DNA of 64,000 bases from an uncultured Pseudomonadales bacterium. Its GTDB lineage: Bacteria > Pseudomonadota > Gammaproteobacteria > Pseudomonadales > Pseudohongiellaceae. Location of the stretch: NCBI GenBank assembly GCA_949372635.1, contig CASIAB010000002.1, forward strand, positions 274,677 to 338,676, read 5' to 3'. The position numbers were made by a program, and so were the translations under genes. The notes under the pieces were generated by a model. It did not search any database and was not told the origin of the DNA. It saw nothing but the letters and a program-made list of their open reading frames with translations. Shown one piece after another: positions 8,679-16,532 of this stretch (the stretch's first letter is position 1; each line of letters starts with the position of its first letter).

Positions 8679-9131
8679 ATGAAACTCGGCCACAAGACTT
8701 TTTCCATACTTGTAACATCCATAACTTGCACACTTGCATTGACTTTTTCTGTAAGTGCAGTGGCACAGTTGGAAACCTTTCGGGCAAGACTCTCACCAAT
8801 GCCCACCACACCACAGACAGTTACTACGATAACTGGCGAGGGCGAAGTAGTTCTGACTCTTAACGGAAATACCCTCACAGTCACCGGCGATTTCGCTGGC
8901 ATGAACTCGGCGGCTACCATGGCTCATGTGCACAATGGCCCGCCAGCTCAACCCGGCCCTGTCGTACATCAGCTCGAAGTGACAAAGATGACTGGAGGCG
9001 AGATCAGCGCGATATTGGAGCTCAGCGATGAGCAGGTCACGGCACTGCATAATAACGAGCTTTATATCCAAGTGCACAGCGAAACAAATCCTCCCGGCGA
9101 GTTACGCGGTTGGGTTTTTGCCAGAAATTAA
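8679..9131 (+). CDS. Exported CHRD-domain protein
   Basis: This 150-residue protein has a clear signal peptide (residues about 1-30, ending S-A-V-A-Q). The mature part is one CHRD domain (PF07452): it has the M-A-H-V-H-N-G-P-P segment and ends with Y-I-Q-V-H-S-E-T-N-P-P-G-E-L-R-G-W-V. CHRD domains occur in secreted bacterial proteins with no settled biochemical role; conserved histidines suggest metal binding. The stop is 12 bases before the ATG of the first quinohaemoprotein, so it is very likely co-transcribed and may assist these periplasmic enzymes. Confidence 0.88.
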   Translation: MKLGHKTFSILVTSITCTLALTFSVSAVAQLETFRARLSPMPTTPQTVTTITGEGEVVLTLNGNTLTVTGDFAGMNSAATMAHVHNGPPAQPGPVVHQLEVTKMTGGEISAILELSDEQVTALHNNELYIQVHSETNPPGELRGWVFARN

Positions 9132-9143
9132 TTGAGGTTTAGC

Positions 9144-11243
9144 ATGAAATTAATCAATAAGAACAATACTCGCGCACTTTCCGCATCCGCCTTAACCTTG
9201 CTACTCGCTGCTTGTGGTGGAGAGAGTGCGGCACCTGCAGCCTCTGTAGCGTTTATTTCGCAGGCGGAGGAGGGAGCGGCCTCATTTGCCAGCAATTGCG
9301 CTGCCTGCCATGGCGCGAGTCTAGAAGGCACGACACTGGGCCCGATACTTTCCGGCAACTCATTTCTGCAGCGGTGGGGTACACAGACCCCAGCTCTGTT
9401 ATTGAACAATATTCAAGCGAATATGCCTCCAGGCGGGAACGACGGCATAAGCGATGAGGATTACATCAATATTGTCGCGCATATATTGTCCTCCAATGGC
9501 GTAGACGCAATTACTGACGCACTAACAGCTAGCACAGATTTTGAAATTGCAGGTAATATCTCGCAGGTTGTTGAACGACGCTCACGCCCCGAGCCTGAGC
9601 CTCCGCAAGGCATAACAATCGCAGGTACCGTAGAGAACTTCATTCCTGTTAATGATGCCATGCTGGAGAACCCAGATCCGGCCGATTGGCCTATGCATCG
9701 CCGCAACTACTACGGCCACAGTTACAGCCCACTGAGTCAAATCAATACCGACAACGTCGGCGGCATGACTCTTGAATGGGTTTGGAATATGCATGAGGGC
9801 GATTCTGAACCTGCCCCACTAGTTTATGGCGGTATCATGTATCTGATTAACCCGGGCAATGTCATTCAGGCTCTCGACGCTGCTACTGGTGAACTTATTT
9901 GGGAGAACTGGGCAGGCCCGGCGAACCGCCAAGACATGCGTAACATAGCTATCTACGACGACAAGATCATTCAGGCTACAACCGATGCGCGCCTAGTAGC
10001 GCTTGATGCTCGCACCGGTGAGCAGGTTTGGGAGACAGAGGTTGCCGATGCTAGTAAAGGCTTCTCTAATTCCAGCGGGCCCATCGTAGCCGATGGCAAG
10101 GTCATTCTCGGACTTGCGGGTTGTGCTCGCTACATACCTGAGGACTGCTATATAAGCGCACACGATGCCAACACTGGCGAGTTGGAGTGGCGCTTCAATA
10201 CTATCGCCAAGGCAAGCGAGCCCGGCGGCGACACTTGGGGTGAGTTGCCCGACCAGTTCCGTGCCGGTGGCGAGACATGGATTACTGGCAGTTACGATCC
10301 TGACCTCAAGCTTACTTATTGGGGCACCGCGCAGCAGAAGCCGTGGGTACCTGTTAGTCGCCACCTGACGATCAATGACGTAGGTCTGTTCACGAATTCG
10401 ACTGTTGCTGTGAGCACCGACACAGGCGAACTTGATTGGTTCTTCCAACACGTGCCAGCTGAGGCGCTAGATCTAGATGAAGTGTTCGAGCGCATTCTGG
10501 TAAATCGTGACGATGAAAAATTGGTTTTCTCGTTAGGAAAGTACGGCATTCTGTGGAAAAACGATAGAGCTTCCGGAGAATTTCAGGACTATACGGAAAC
10601 CGTATTTCAAAATGCCTTTACCGACATCGACGATGATACTGGTCTCGTCACCTATCGGGAAGACATTCAAAATGCGCAGCTAAACGAGTGGACGTCAGCC
10701 TGCCCGAGCAGCGCCGGCGGTAAGGACTGGCACTCGATGACCTACCATCCGCCTACTGGCACAATGATCGCCCCGCTTAGCCAAACTTGTCTGGAGAACG
10801 CGGCGCGGGAAGTAGCACTAGTGCAGGGCGGTGGCGGACTCGCTGCTAGCCGTAAATTCTTCGAGATGCCCGGAACGGATGGTAACCTCGGCAAGATTGG
10901 CGCCTATAACGTAGATACCATGGAAGAAGTGTGGAGTTATCAACAACGCGCCTCCTTCCATACTGGAACGATGTCCACCGGCGGTAATTTGGTATTCGTT
11001 GGTGATCTGGACCGTCGCTTTAAGGCCTTCGATGTAACTACCGGCGAGATCGTTTGGGAAACTAGACTGGGAACGTCTGTCCAAGGCCACCCTGTTTCCT
11101 TCGCTGTAGATGGCAAGCAATATGTCGCGGTGACGGCGGCACTTGGTGGGACTAGCCCGCGAACTGTACCAGGTGTAATACTTACAGAGATAAAATATCC
11201 ACGCTCGGGAAATGCAGTCTATGTGTTTGCTCTTCCTGACTAG
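9144..11243 (+). CDS. Lipoprotein quinohaemoprotein dehydrogenase (cytochrome c + PQQ propeller), copy 1
   Basis: The ATG at 9144 follows a TGAGG site and gives 699 residues. A lipobox L-L-A-A-C places the lipidated cysteine at residue 24. One c-type haem site, C-A-A-C-H, is at residues 52-56, with a likely methionine ligand in N-M-P-P-G. The propeller starts near residue 180 with D-W-P-M-H-R-R-N and continues through W-motif repeats such as A-L-D-A-A-T-G-E-L-I-W-E. This is the PQQ-dependent alcohol dehydrogenase fold, so the enzyme should oxidise an alcohol or aldehyde in the periplasm and pass electrons to its own haem. The haem is N-terminal, not C-terminal as in type II quinohaemoproteins. 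The vicinal Cys-Cys of methanol/ethanol dehydrogenases is not seen. The substrate is unknown. Confidence 0.88.
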   Translation: MKLINKNNTRALSASALTLLLAACGGESAAPAASVAFISQAEEGAASFASNCAACHGASLEGTTLGPILSGNSFLQRWGTQTPALLLNNIQANMPPGGNDGISDEDYINIVAHILSSNGVDAITDALTASTDFEIAGNISQVVERRSRPEPEPPQGITIAGTVENFIPVNDAMLENPDPADWPMHRRNYYGHSYSPLSQINTDNVGGMTLEWVWNMHEGDSEPAPLVYGGIMYLINPGNVIQALDAATGELIWENWAGPANRQDMRNIAIYDDKIIQATTDARLVALDARTGEQVWETEVADASKGFSNSSGPIVADGKVILGLAGCARYIPEDCYISAHDANTGELEWRFNTIAKASEPGGDTWGELPDQFRAGGETWITGSYDPDLKLTYWGTAQQKPWVPVSRHLTINDVGLFTNSTVAVSTDTGELDWFFQHVPAEALDLDEVFERILVNRDDEKLVFSLGKYGILWKNDRASGEFQDYTETVFQNAFTDIDDDTGLVTYREDIQNAQLNEWTSACPSSAGGKDWHSMTYHPPTGTMIAPLSQTCLENAAREVALVQGGGGLAASRKFFEMPGTDGNLGKIGAYNVDTMEEVWSYQQRASFHTGTMSTGGNLVFVGDLDRRFKAFDVTTGEIVWETRLGTSVQGHPVSFAVDGKQYVAVTAALGGTSPRTVPGVILTEIKYPRSGNAVYVFALPD

Positions 11244-11303
11244 ATGCGATTAGTCGCCACGAGCAAAGTTCAACGCCTATAACCACAAGGAGTATTGCTG
11301 AAA

Positions 11304-13409
11304 ATGAAATTAAGAAATCATACATTAGGAATACTTGGGTTGGGCCTGCTCGTTGCCTGCGGCGGTGAGAACGAGATTGAAGGAGGGAGTGCAGTCACTT
11401 CTGTTGCCAGCTTCAGCTCACAAGCAGAAGCTGGAGTGCGGGCTTACTCCGCGAACTGCGCGACCTGCCATGGTGCTAGTCTCGAAGGCAGCGCGCTAGG
11501 CCCAATACTAAGCGGGCAAGCATTTCTTGCAAGTTGGGGGATGCAATCGCCGGGTGACTTCTATAACTACATCAAAGCGAACATGCCTCCGGGTGAGAAT
11601 GCTGCTATTAGCGATACTGACTATATCAATATCGTTGCTCACGTCATGCGCAGAAGCGGAGTCGCCGACAGCAATCCCCTGCTAACAGCAAGTTCCGATT
11701 ACCCTTTAGCGATCAATATTCCCAATGTAGCGAATTTGATTGTCTCGCCGCCAAGCATTGCACCTACCGGTGTAATCCTTCCTGGCACTGTCGAAAATTT
11801 TCGACCGATTCCCGATGCGATGCTCAGCAACCCGGCTCCCGGTGACTGGCCGATGCTGCGCCGCAACTATCAGGCCTGGAGCTACAGTCCTCTCGATCAA
11901 ATCAATGTGGACAACGTGGATGATCTGCGACTGGAATGGGTCTGGAGTATGCACGATGGCGATTCGGAGCCTTCGCCGCTGGTATACGATGGCACGATCT
12001 ATCTGATCAATCCTAGCAACATAATTCAAGCATTGGATGGGAAGACTGGCGAGCTAATCTGGGAGCATCACGCGGGTCCTGAGGATAGCGAGGACATGCG
12101 CAACATCGCGATCTATGAGGATAAGATTATTCACGCCACAACCGATGCCCGATTGTTGGCACTCGACGCACGTACAGGCGAGCCGGTTTGGGAAACAGAA
12201 ATCGCCGATGGCAGCAAGGGCTTCGGGAATTCCAGCGGGCCTATAGTAGCCGACGGTAAAATCATCCAAGGCCTATTAGGTTGCTCTCGCTACATCGAGG
12301 AAGATTGCTATATCAGCGCGGTAGATGCAGACAACGGTGAGGTGCTATGGCGCTTTAACACCATAGCCGAAAGTGGTGATTCTGGCGGTGATACTTGGGG
12401 CAACATAGATGACATATTTCGTGCGGGCGGCGAAACTTGGATTACAGGGAGTTACGACCCTGAGCTAAAAATCACCTATTGGGGAACCGCACAGCAAAAA
12501 CCGTGGATGCCGGCCAGTCGAAATCTCTCAATCTTCGATACCGGTCTATTCACCAATTCCACCGTAGCCATCAATGTGGATGACGGCACTCTCGACTGGT
12601 TTTTTCAGCACGTGCCCGCCGAAGCGCTGGATCTTGACGAGGTTTTCGAACGTGTCCTGATTGATCGGGGCGATGACAAACTCGTTTTCTCAATCGGCAA
12701 GCACGGCATTCTGTGGAAGCACGATAGAGTGAGTGGTGAGTTCATCTCCCATCTGGAGACTATCTTCCAGAACGCGTTCACTAACATAGACTCTGTGACT
12801 GGGGCTGTAACCTATCGTGACGACATTGCCAATGCGCAACTGGACGAATGGATAAGCGTTTGCCCGAGCACAGCCGGTGGAAAAGACTGGCACTCCATGA
12901 CCTATCACGAACCTAGCGCGAATCTGATTATCCCTCTGAGCCAGTCTTGCTTGGAAATATCGGCACGAGAAGTTCCGCTTGTGCAGGGTGCCGGTGGCAC
13001 AGCGGCAAATCGTCGCTGGTTCGAAATGCCAGGTTCAGACGGTAATATGGGCAAACTCGCAGCATATAACGTAGACACTATGGAAGAGGTCTGGAGTTAC
13101 GAACAACGAGCGGCGTTCTTGACAGGAACTATATCCACGGCGGGAAACCTTGTGTTCGTCGGCGACCTCAATCGGCGCTTCCGAGCCTTCGATGCGCGTA
13201 ATGGTGAGATACTCTGGGAGACACGGCTTGGCACATCAGTGCAGGGTCACCCTGTTAGCTTTGCCATAGACGGAAAGCAATATATTGCAGTGACTACCGC
13301 AATGGGTGCGCGCGGAGTTAGCCCACGGACTGTCCCACGAGTTGTTGCGCCGGATATCAGGCATCCGAGCAATGGCAACGCACTGTACGTTTTTAGTCTT
13401 TCGGACTAA
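11304..13409 (+). CDS. Lipoprotein quinohaemoprotein dehydrogenase (cytochrome c + PQQ propeller), copy 2
   Basis: The ATG at 11304 lies 11 bases after AAGGAG; an in-frame TTG at 11295 is too close to that site. The 701-residue product is a tandem paralogue of the preceding gene, with the same layout: lipobox L-L-V-A-C (Cys19), haem site C-A-T-C-H at residues 52-56, and a PQQ-type propeller from about residue 185. The paralogues share long blocks, for example [10 protein letters not shown] and [17 protein letters not shown] conserved G-L-F-T-N-S-T replaces the usual D-N-L-Y-x-x-S around the catalytic aspartate, and no vicinal cysteine pair is seen. The two may differ in substrate or form a heterodimer; neither is shown. 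Confidence 0.88.
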   Translation: MKLRNHTLGILGLGLLVACGGENEIEGGSAVTSVASFSSQAEAGVRAYSANCATCHGASLEGSALGPILSGQAFLASWGMQSPGDFYNYIKANMPPGENAAISDTDYINIVAHVMRRSGVADSNPLLTASSDYPLAINIPNVANLIVSPPSIAPTGVILPGTVENFRPIPDAMLSNPAPGDWPMLRRNYQAWSYSPLDQINVDNVDDLRLEWVWSMHDGDSEPSPLVYDGTIYLINPSNIIQALDGKTGELIWEHHAGPEDSEDMRNIAIYEDKIIHATTDARLLALDARTGEPVWETEIADGSKGFGNSSGPIVADGKIIQGLLGCSRYIEEDCYISAVDADNGEVLWRFNTIAESGDSGGDTWGNIDDIFRAGGETWITGSYDPELKITYWGTAQQKPWMPASRNLSIFDTGLFTNSTVAINVDDGTLDWFFQHVPAEALDLDEVFERVLIDRGDDKLVFSIGKHGILWKHDRVSGEFISHLETIFQNAFTNIDSVTGAVTYRDDIANAQLDEWISVCPSTAGGKDWHSMTYHEPSANLIIPLSQSCLEISAREVPLVQGAGGTAANRRWFEMPGSDGNMGKLAAYNVDTMEEVWSYEQRAAFLTGTISTAGNLVFVGDLNRRFRAFDARNGEILWETRLGTSVQGHPVSFAIDGKQYIAVTTAMGARGVSPRTVPRVVAPDIRHPSNGNALYVFSLSD

Positions 13410-13499
13410 GATCAGTTAGCAAAAATTCAAGTAAGCCACGCTCAGATTGAATTATCGCCCTATTAACTTTTTCGTGATCCAGTAACAAGAAGTATCACT

Positions 13500-13769
13500 G
13501 TGGGTCGTCGTTATGATGAACTAGAAAAAGAACATATTAACTTTATTATGCAGCAGAAATTTTTCTTTTTCGGTATCGCGGCAAACGATGGCACCATCAA
13601 TTTTTTTCCCAAGGGTTGGGAGAGTCTGCGAGTGCTTTCAACTAATCATATCGCGTGGCTAAACATCACCGGAAGCGGGCACAAAACGGCTACTCATCTG
13701 GCACAGATTGAACGCGAGACAATAAACACATCGGAAGCTATTGGCATGAGAAATTCTGAGGCAATGTAG
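13500..13769 (+). pseudogene. Truncated pyridoxamine-5'-phosphate oxidase-like protein (N-terminal fragment)
   Basis: The first 70 or so codons, from a GTG at 13500, match the start of a PPOX-like FMN-binding split-barrel protein: Y-D-E-L, H-I-x-F-I-x-Q-Q-K-F-F-F, then N-F-F-P-K-G-W-E-S-L-R-V-L, then A-W-L-N-I-T-G-S-G. Full members have around 180-200 residues. Here the family match ends near residue 70, followed by about 20 unrelated codons and a TAG. No continuation was found in other frames before the next gene at 13833, so the 3' part seems deleted. A short functional protein is possible but unlikely. Confidence 0.7.
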
Positions 13770-13832
13770 GTGCGCCTAGCCAGATCACCAAAGAAAATTC
13801 ACGAAAATTCTCTCTTAAGGAATAAATAACCT

Positions 13833-14258
13833 ATGGTTGATGAAGCAGGAAACACAGCAGAAGAACCTGAGACAGTTACTGAAAAGAAACCGTCGAATAT
13901 CGGTAAGGTCGAGTGGATGGACCTAACTGTTCCAGATGCCGGACAGCTACAAAAATTCTATACCTCGGTAGTAGGCTGGTCCAGCAACGATGTAGACATG
14001 GGCTCCTACAGTGACTTCAATCTAAACTTACCGGGGACTGAAGATACAATTGCCGGTGTGTGTCATTCTCGCAGCAGCAATGACAATATTCCTAGTCAGT
14101 GGCTAATCTATGTTCGAGTGGAAAGCGTTGCCGACAGCGCAGTGAGATGCAAAAAAATGGGCGGCGAAGTGTTGGATGGGCCACGCAGAATGGGCGGTAG
14201 CAACTTCTGCGTGATCAAGGACCCAGCCGGCGCCGTTATGGCTCTACTCTCGGGCTAG
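13833..14258 (+). CDS. VOC-family (glyoxalase/bleomycin-resistance fold) protein
   Basis: This 141-residue protein has a charged, flexible N-terminal tail of about 25 residues followed by one vicinal-oxygen-chelate domain. The motifs are V-E-W-M-D-L-T-V-P-D-A, F-Y-T-S-V-V-G-W, a central W-L-I-Y-V-R-V, and the end F-C-V-I-K-D-P-A-G-A-V-M-A-L. VOC proteins form metal-dependent or binding-only dimers acting on many small molecules. The usual first metal-ligand histidine is replaced by glutamate (V-E-W), as in several non-glyoxalase members. An AAGGAAT site precedes the ATG. The broken GFA gene starts 4 bases after its stop. Confidence 0.85.
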   Translation: MVDEAGNTAEEPETVTEKKPSNIGKVEWMDLTVPDAGQLQKFYTSVVGWSSNDVDMGSYSDFNLNLPGTEDTIAGVCHSRSSNDNIPSQWLIYVRVESVADSAVRCKKMGGEVLDGPRRMGGSNFCVIKDPAGAVMALLSG

Positions 14259-14262
14259 TTAG

Positions 14263-14633
14263 ATGCAAACTCTGAAAGGCAAATGCGATTGCGGCACGGT
14301 CGACTTCGAAGTATGCAGCGAGGTGGGCGCGAAGCCCTTAAGCGCTGCGATTTTTCACTCTGCGCCCGCAAGGGTGCGATCATGGCAACCGCCCTGCTTA
14401 CCAATCTTACAGTTACCAAGGGAAATGATAAGCTGAGTCTTTATCGGTGGAACACCCGCGTCGCGCGTCACTACTTATATTCCATCTGTGGCTTCTATAC
14501 CCATCATCAGCGGCGCAAGAATCTAAACGAATATGGTTACAACGTTGCCTGTTTCGAAGGCATCAATCTAGCTAGTCTTGATGACGTTCCGATGACCGAT
14601 GGCATAAGTAGAAGTGTAGAGTCCAACAACTAG
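14263..14633 (+). pseudogene. GFA/CENP-V family protein, frameshifted
   Basis: The ATG at 14263 opens a frame with K-G-K-C-D-C-G-T-V-D-F-E-V, the first zinc pair of the GFA family (PF04828). Around 14335-14345 the match moves to another frame, which continues R-C-D-F-S-L-C-A-R-K-G-A, then L-Y-S-I-C-G-F-Y-T-H-H and N-V-A-C-F-E-G, and stops at 14633. Joined, these make a full-length protein of about 120 residues with all the zinc cysteines. Members resemble the glutathione-dependent formaldehyde-activating fold, but most have unknown roles. One base change in length would restore the frame, so either a recent mutation or a sequence error fits. Confidence 0.8.
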
Positions 14634-14661
14634 CATTTTGTAATCACGCGAGAATGAAAGA

Positions 14662-15156
14662 ATGAGCATGAGCGCAATAGTAGAAAACATCTTCATAACA
14701 AAAACGCGGCGCAAACAGCCACGCGAAATAAAGGCTGCGAGGCTCGAGACCGGGAAAGGCATAGTCGGCGATCGCTATCACGAACGCGCCTTGGAATTTC
14801 TAGCCGTGGGAGACCAAGTGCCATCGAATCACATCAGCTTGATCTCCAAGGAAGAGCTCGCTGGTTTTCTAAAGCACAACAATGCAGAGATAGACTATGC
14901 GGATTTTAGACGCAATGTATTAACCAGCGGAATCGATCTCCGCGGACTGATTGGCAAACAATTTAAGCTAGGCAGCGCGTTATGTCAGGGAATTGAAGAC
15001 TGCGATCCCTGCGCCTTTCTTGCCGCCACCGTCCATCGTTCGGTTCTACCAGAACTGAAGGAGAAGGCCGGCCTAAGAGCGATTATTCTAGAAGACGGCG
15101 ATTTAAAAATCGGCGACACAATCACATTGATTAGTGACTTACATGCAGCCCTTTAA
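14662..15156 (+). CDS. MOSC-domain protein
   Basis: This 164-residue protein matches the MOSC family (PF03473), small proteins related to the C-terminal domain of molybdenum cofactor sulfurase. Visible motifs are G-I-V-G-D-R-Y-H, then F-R-R-N-V-L-T-S-G-I-D-L-R-G-L-I-G-K-Q-F, then the cysteine-bearing C-D-P-C-A-F-L, and A-G-L-R-A-I-I-L-E-D-G-D-L-K-I-G-D. The cysteine of that third block is the conserved one thought to bind sulfur or molybdopterin. Its end overlaps the next gene. A detoxification or sulfur-carrier role is likely, with no named substrate. Confidence 0.88.
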   Translation: MSMSAIVENIFITKTRRKQPREIKAARLETGKGIVGDRYHERALEFLAVGDQVPSNHISLISKEELAGFLKHNNAEIDYADFRRNVLTSGIDLRGLIGKQFKLGSALCQGIEDCDPCAFLAATVHRSVLPELKEKAGLRAIILEDGDLKIGDTITLISDLHAAL

Positions 15157-15589
15157 CTCCTTACTAGCCAACATGAAAACTCGCCCCCACTGGATGAATG
15201 CACTGATGCTGTTCTGTGCGTATATGACGTTCATCTATTTGCCCTGGGACGTTTTCTCAAAGCCTCTGTCTGAGGATCAAGAGGTGTGGTTCGGTCTACT
15301 CTTTACCGGATGGGCTGCCAAGGCCGGCGGCTTCCTACACTGGTACGTGTACGGCGCGGGCTTCTGGGGATTCTGGAAAATGCGTACATGGATGTTCCCA
15401 TGGGCCGCTTTGTACACCGCGCAAATTGCCGCAAGCATGGCTGTTTGGAGCTTTCTAGATGCGCGAGACGGCGGAATTACAACCGGCCTGTTGGTTGCCA
15501 TCCCATTTCTTACCTTAGCCGCTGCTCTGTGGAGAACAAGCTATTTCAAACCAGCAGACAAAAAAGCTGAAACTGCCGAGCCCCAATGA
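15143..15589 (+). CDS. Hypothetical membrane protein with about four helices
   Basis: The product has about 148 residues with hydrophobic segments near 20-38, 48-72, 88-108 and 112-128 and a charged C-terminal tail. The first helix holds F-I-Y-L-P-W-D-V-F. I do not recognise a named family. The start is uncertain: ATG 15143 overlaps the MOSC gene by 14 bases, GTG 15134 is also open, and ATG 15173 would give a product beginning M-K-T-R-P. The ATGA overlap with the next gene at 15586 indicates coupled translation with the exported hydrolase. Confidence 0.72.
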   Translation: MQPFNSLLANMKTRPHWMNALMLFCAYMTFIYLPWDVFSKPLSEDQEVWFGLLFTGWAAKAGGFLHWYVYGAGFWGFWKMRTWMFPWAALYTAQIAASMAVWSFLDARDGGITTGLLVAIPFLTLAAALWRTSYFKPADKKAETAEPQ

Positions 15590-16518
15590 AAACTCTTGCC
15601 AGAATTATCACTGTCTTCATCTCAGTATTATATGGCGGTGTTGCCATAGCGCAGACCAACGAGCCTTATATCTACATACTCGGTGTTGCACAGGATGCTG
15701 GTTACCCACAGATAGGCTGCTATGAAGAGCATTGCCTGCCTGGTTGGATTGATCCTAGCTTACGTAGAGGAGCAACATCGATTGCTGTTATCAATCCAGA
15801 CTCAGGACAGAAATTTCTCTTCGAGGCTACACCGAATCTTCCTTCGCAATTGTATGCATTAGACCTAGAAGCATCCAATGAGCACTTTCGACTTACCGGC
15901 GTTTTCCTGACTCATGCTCATATCGGACACTATGCCGGCTTGATGTTCTTCGGGCACGAGGCGATGTCAGCTTCCAATCAGCCAGTCTACGCCATGCCGC
16001 GCATGCTTGGCTTTCTAAAGAACAATGGTCCATGGAGCCAGTTAGTCGAGTTCGAGAATATTCGACTCGGGGCGCTGCAGGAGGCGCAGGCAGCGAGCTT
16101 TATCGGAATCAACATTACACCGTTTCTCGTTCCACATAGAGACGAGTTTTCCGAGACGGTGGGCTATGAGATAGCAGGACCAAATAAGACTGCTGTATTC
16201 ATTCCGGATATCAATAAGTGGTCGTTGTGGGATACAGACCTCGCCGAGCTGGTGAGATCTATTGACTATGCACTGATCGATGCGACTTTTTATGACGATG
16301 AGGAGTTGCCCGGTCGCGACATGTCTCAGATTCCGCACCCCTTCGTTTCGGAAAGCATGAGTGCGCTCAGCGAATTATCAAGTGAAGAACGCGCTAAGGT
16401 TTGGTTCATACATTTTAACCATACCAATCCCCTACTGAATCCTGAGAGTGAAGAGAGTAGGTTTGTTCGATCGCAGGGATTCAATATTGCGGCTGAAGGC
16501 GTGCGACTCCCACTCTAA
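15586..16518 (+). CDS. Exported PqqB-like metallo-beta-lactamase-fold hydrolase
   Basis: This 310-residue protein has a signal peptide (cleavage near residue 22, A-I-A-Q). The mature protein has the PqqB-like opening I-L-G-V-A-Q-D-A-G-Y-P-Q-I-G-C, then the metal motif T-H-A-H-I-G-H-Y-A-G-L, then P-H-R-D-E-F, F-I-P-D-I-N-K and D-A-T-F-Y, ending with H-F-N-H-T-N-P. Genuine PqqB, needed in PQQ biosynthesis, is cytoplasmic; this one is exported, so it is a relative with a different task. In H-x-H-x-G-H the usual aspartate is replaced by glycine. The ATG overlaps the preceding stop. Its presence near PQQ enzymes is suggestive but not proof of a link. Confidence 0.85.
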   Translation: MKTLARIITVFISVLYGGVAIAQTNEPYIYILGVAQDAGYPQIGCYEEHCLPGWIDPSLRRGATSIAVINPDSGQKFLFEATPNLPSQLYALDLEASNEHFRLTGVFLTHAHIGHYAGLMFFGHEAMSASNQPVYAMPRMLGFLKNNGPWSQLVEFENIRLGALQEAQAASFIGINITPFLVPHRDEFSETVGYEIAGPNKTAVFIPDINKWSLWDTDLAELVRSIDYALIDATFYDDEELPGRDMSQIPHPFVSESMSALSELSSEERAKVWFIHFNHTNPLLNPESEESRFVRSQGFNIAAEGVRLPL

Positions 16519-16532
16519 CAGCAAATCTGCGC

